Of a stretch of 8,447 bases of DNA, positions 8,069-8,447 are shown piece by piece. Below the pieces are notes generated by a model. The model saw nothing but the letters and a program-made list of their open reading frames with translations, had not been told where the DNA came from and made no database searches. This stretch comes from CAVYGB01 sp046734815 (lineage in GTDB: Bacteria > Myxococcota_A > Polyangia > Fen-1088). Position 1 is the stretch's first letter. Every line of letters starts with the position of its first letter. The translations under genes and the position numbers were made by a program. The stretch is from assembly GCA_046734815.1 (NCBI GenBank), contig JBKPRZ010000346.1, positions 1 to 8,447 on the forward strand. Reading direction: 5' to 3'.

Positions 8069-8447
8069 TCCGGGCAGCGGTGCTGGGTGCGGATGTCAGT
8101 CGCAGCCGTTCACCGGCCATCCACGCGGCGGCCTACCGGGCGCTGGGGGTGACCGGCAGCTACCAGGCCTTCAGCGTGGACGCGGCCGGCTTCGCGCCCC
8201 TGGTGCGCAAGCTGGGCGAGGACGGCTACGACTACCTGAACGTCACCCAGCCACACAAGCCCGAGGCGGCCCGGCTGGCCACCCGGGCGGCCCCGGTGGT
8301 GCGCACGGTGGCGGCGGCCAACAGCCTGATCTTCGGCGGCCGGCGCAAGCCGCGGACGGTGCGGGCCGAGAACACCGACGGCTACGGTCTGATCCACGCC
8401 CTCGCCGATCTGGGTGTGACGGTCGGGCGGGACAAGCGGTTCGTGCT
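8065..8447 (+). CDS. aroE: Shikimate dehydrogenase, 3' end cut by window
   Basis: Reduces 3-dehydroshikimate to shikimate with NADPH in the chorismate (aromatic amino acid) pathway, in the cytosol. The first 127 residues are visible, covering the substrate-binding domain. SRSRSP at 12-17 supplies the two serines (14 and 16) that hold the shikimate carboxylate, next to AIHAAAYRALG. LNVTQPHK at 58-65 carries the catalytic lysine Lys65. AAANSL at 83-88 and ENTDG at 102-106 carry the catalytic aspartate Asp105. The NADP-binding GxGGxx loop would follow beyond the window edge. The usual G-x-P-V-x-H before the serines reads GADVSR, and the usual GAxNTL reads AAANSL; both are mild variations. The ATG overlaps the xseA stop (ATGA), with a Shine-Dalgarno site 7 nt upstream. 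A quinate/shikimate dehydrogenase paralogue cannot be excluded without the cofactor domain. Confidence 0.93.
   Translation, partial: MIRAAVLGADVSRSRSPAIHAAAYRALGVTGSYQAFSVDAAGFAPLVRKLGEDGYDYLNVTQPHKPEAARLATRAAPVVRTVAAANSLIFGGRRKPRTVRAENTDGYGLIHALADLGVTVGRDKRFV

Overview
The window is very GC-rich and gene-dense, with GTG starts and 1-4 nt stop/start overlaps. It reads like ordinary chromosome of a deltaproteobacterium in the broad sense, most likely Myxococcota. The best lineage clue is the protein at 2347-3288. Its GFNHN...FHVQTEDSG amino terminus and SLDEVILAYL tail match, from memory, an uncharacterised family common in myxobacteria. No RNA gene, mobile element, CRISPR array or prophage signal was seen.

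Layout, left to right. (1) The minus strand at 1-2287 carries a 100-aa unknown protein. Downstream of it is a large two-domain gene, cut by the left edge, that fuses a sugar-nucleotidyltransferase-like domain to a class V aminotransferase of the 2-aminoethylphosphonate (AEP) transaminase type. (2) Divergent from these, across a 59-bp gap, is the plus-strand 313-aa myxobacterial-type protein (2347-3288). (3) Convergent with that is a minus-strand pair at 3308-5859: a two-TM membrane protein of unknown function, then cysS (cysteinyl-tRNA synthetase) 11 nt downstream. (4) Divergent again, the plus strand from 5895 to the right edge is a tightly overlapping set: a predicted lipoprotein, xseA (exonuclease VII large subunit) and the start of aroE (shikimate dehydrogenase).

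cysS, xseA and aroE are housekeeping genes with their key residues intact. They are not obviously one pathway, so the overlaps look like genome compaction and translational coupling. The most unusual gene is the fusion at the left. Its architecture matches the phosphonate cytidylyltransferase-AEP transaminase fusions (PntC-AEPT) that activate phosphonates for attachment to lipids or glycans. However, several signature residues are substituted in the nucleotidyltransferase half, and the usual substrate-binding arginine is replaced in the transaminase half. Altered substrate or loss of the first activity are both possible. A second item worth attention is a possible sliding-clamp-binding peptide (QLSFF) in an N-terminal extension of XseA, combined with no xseB next to it.
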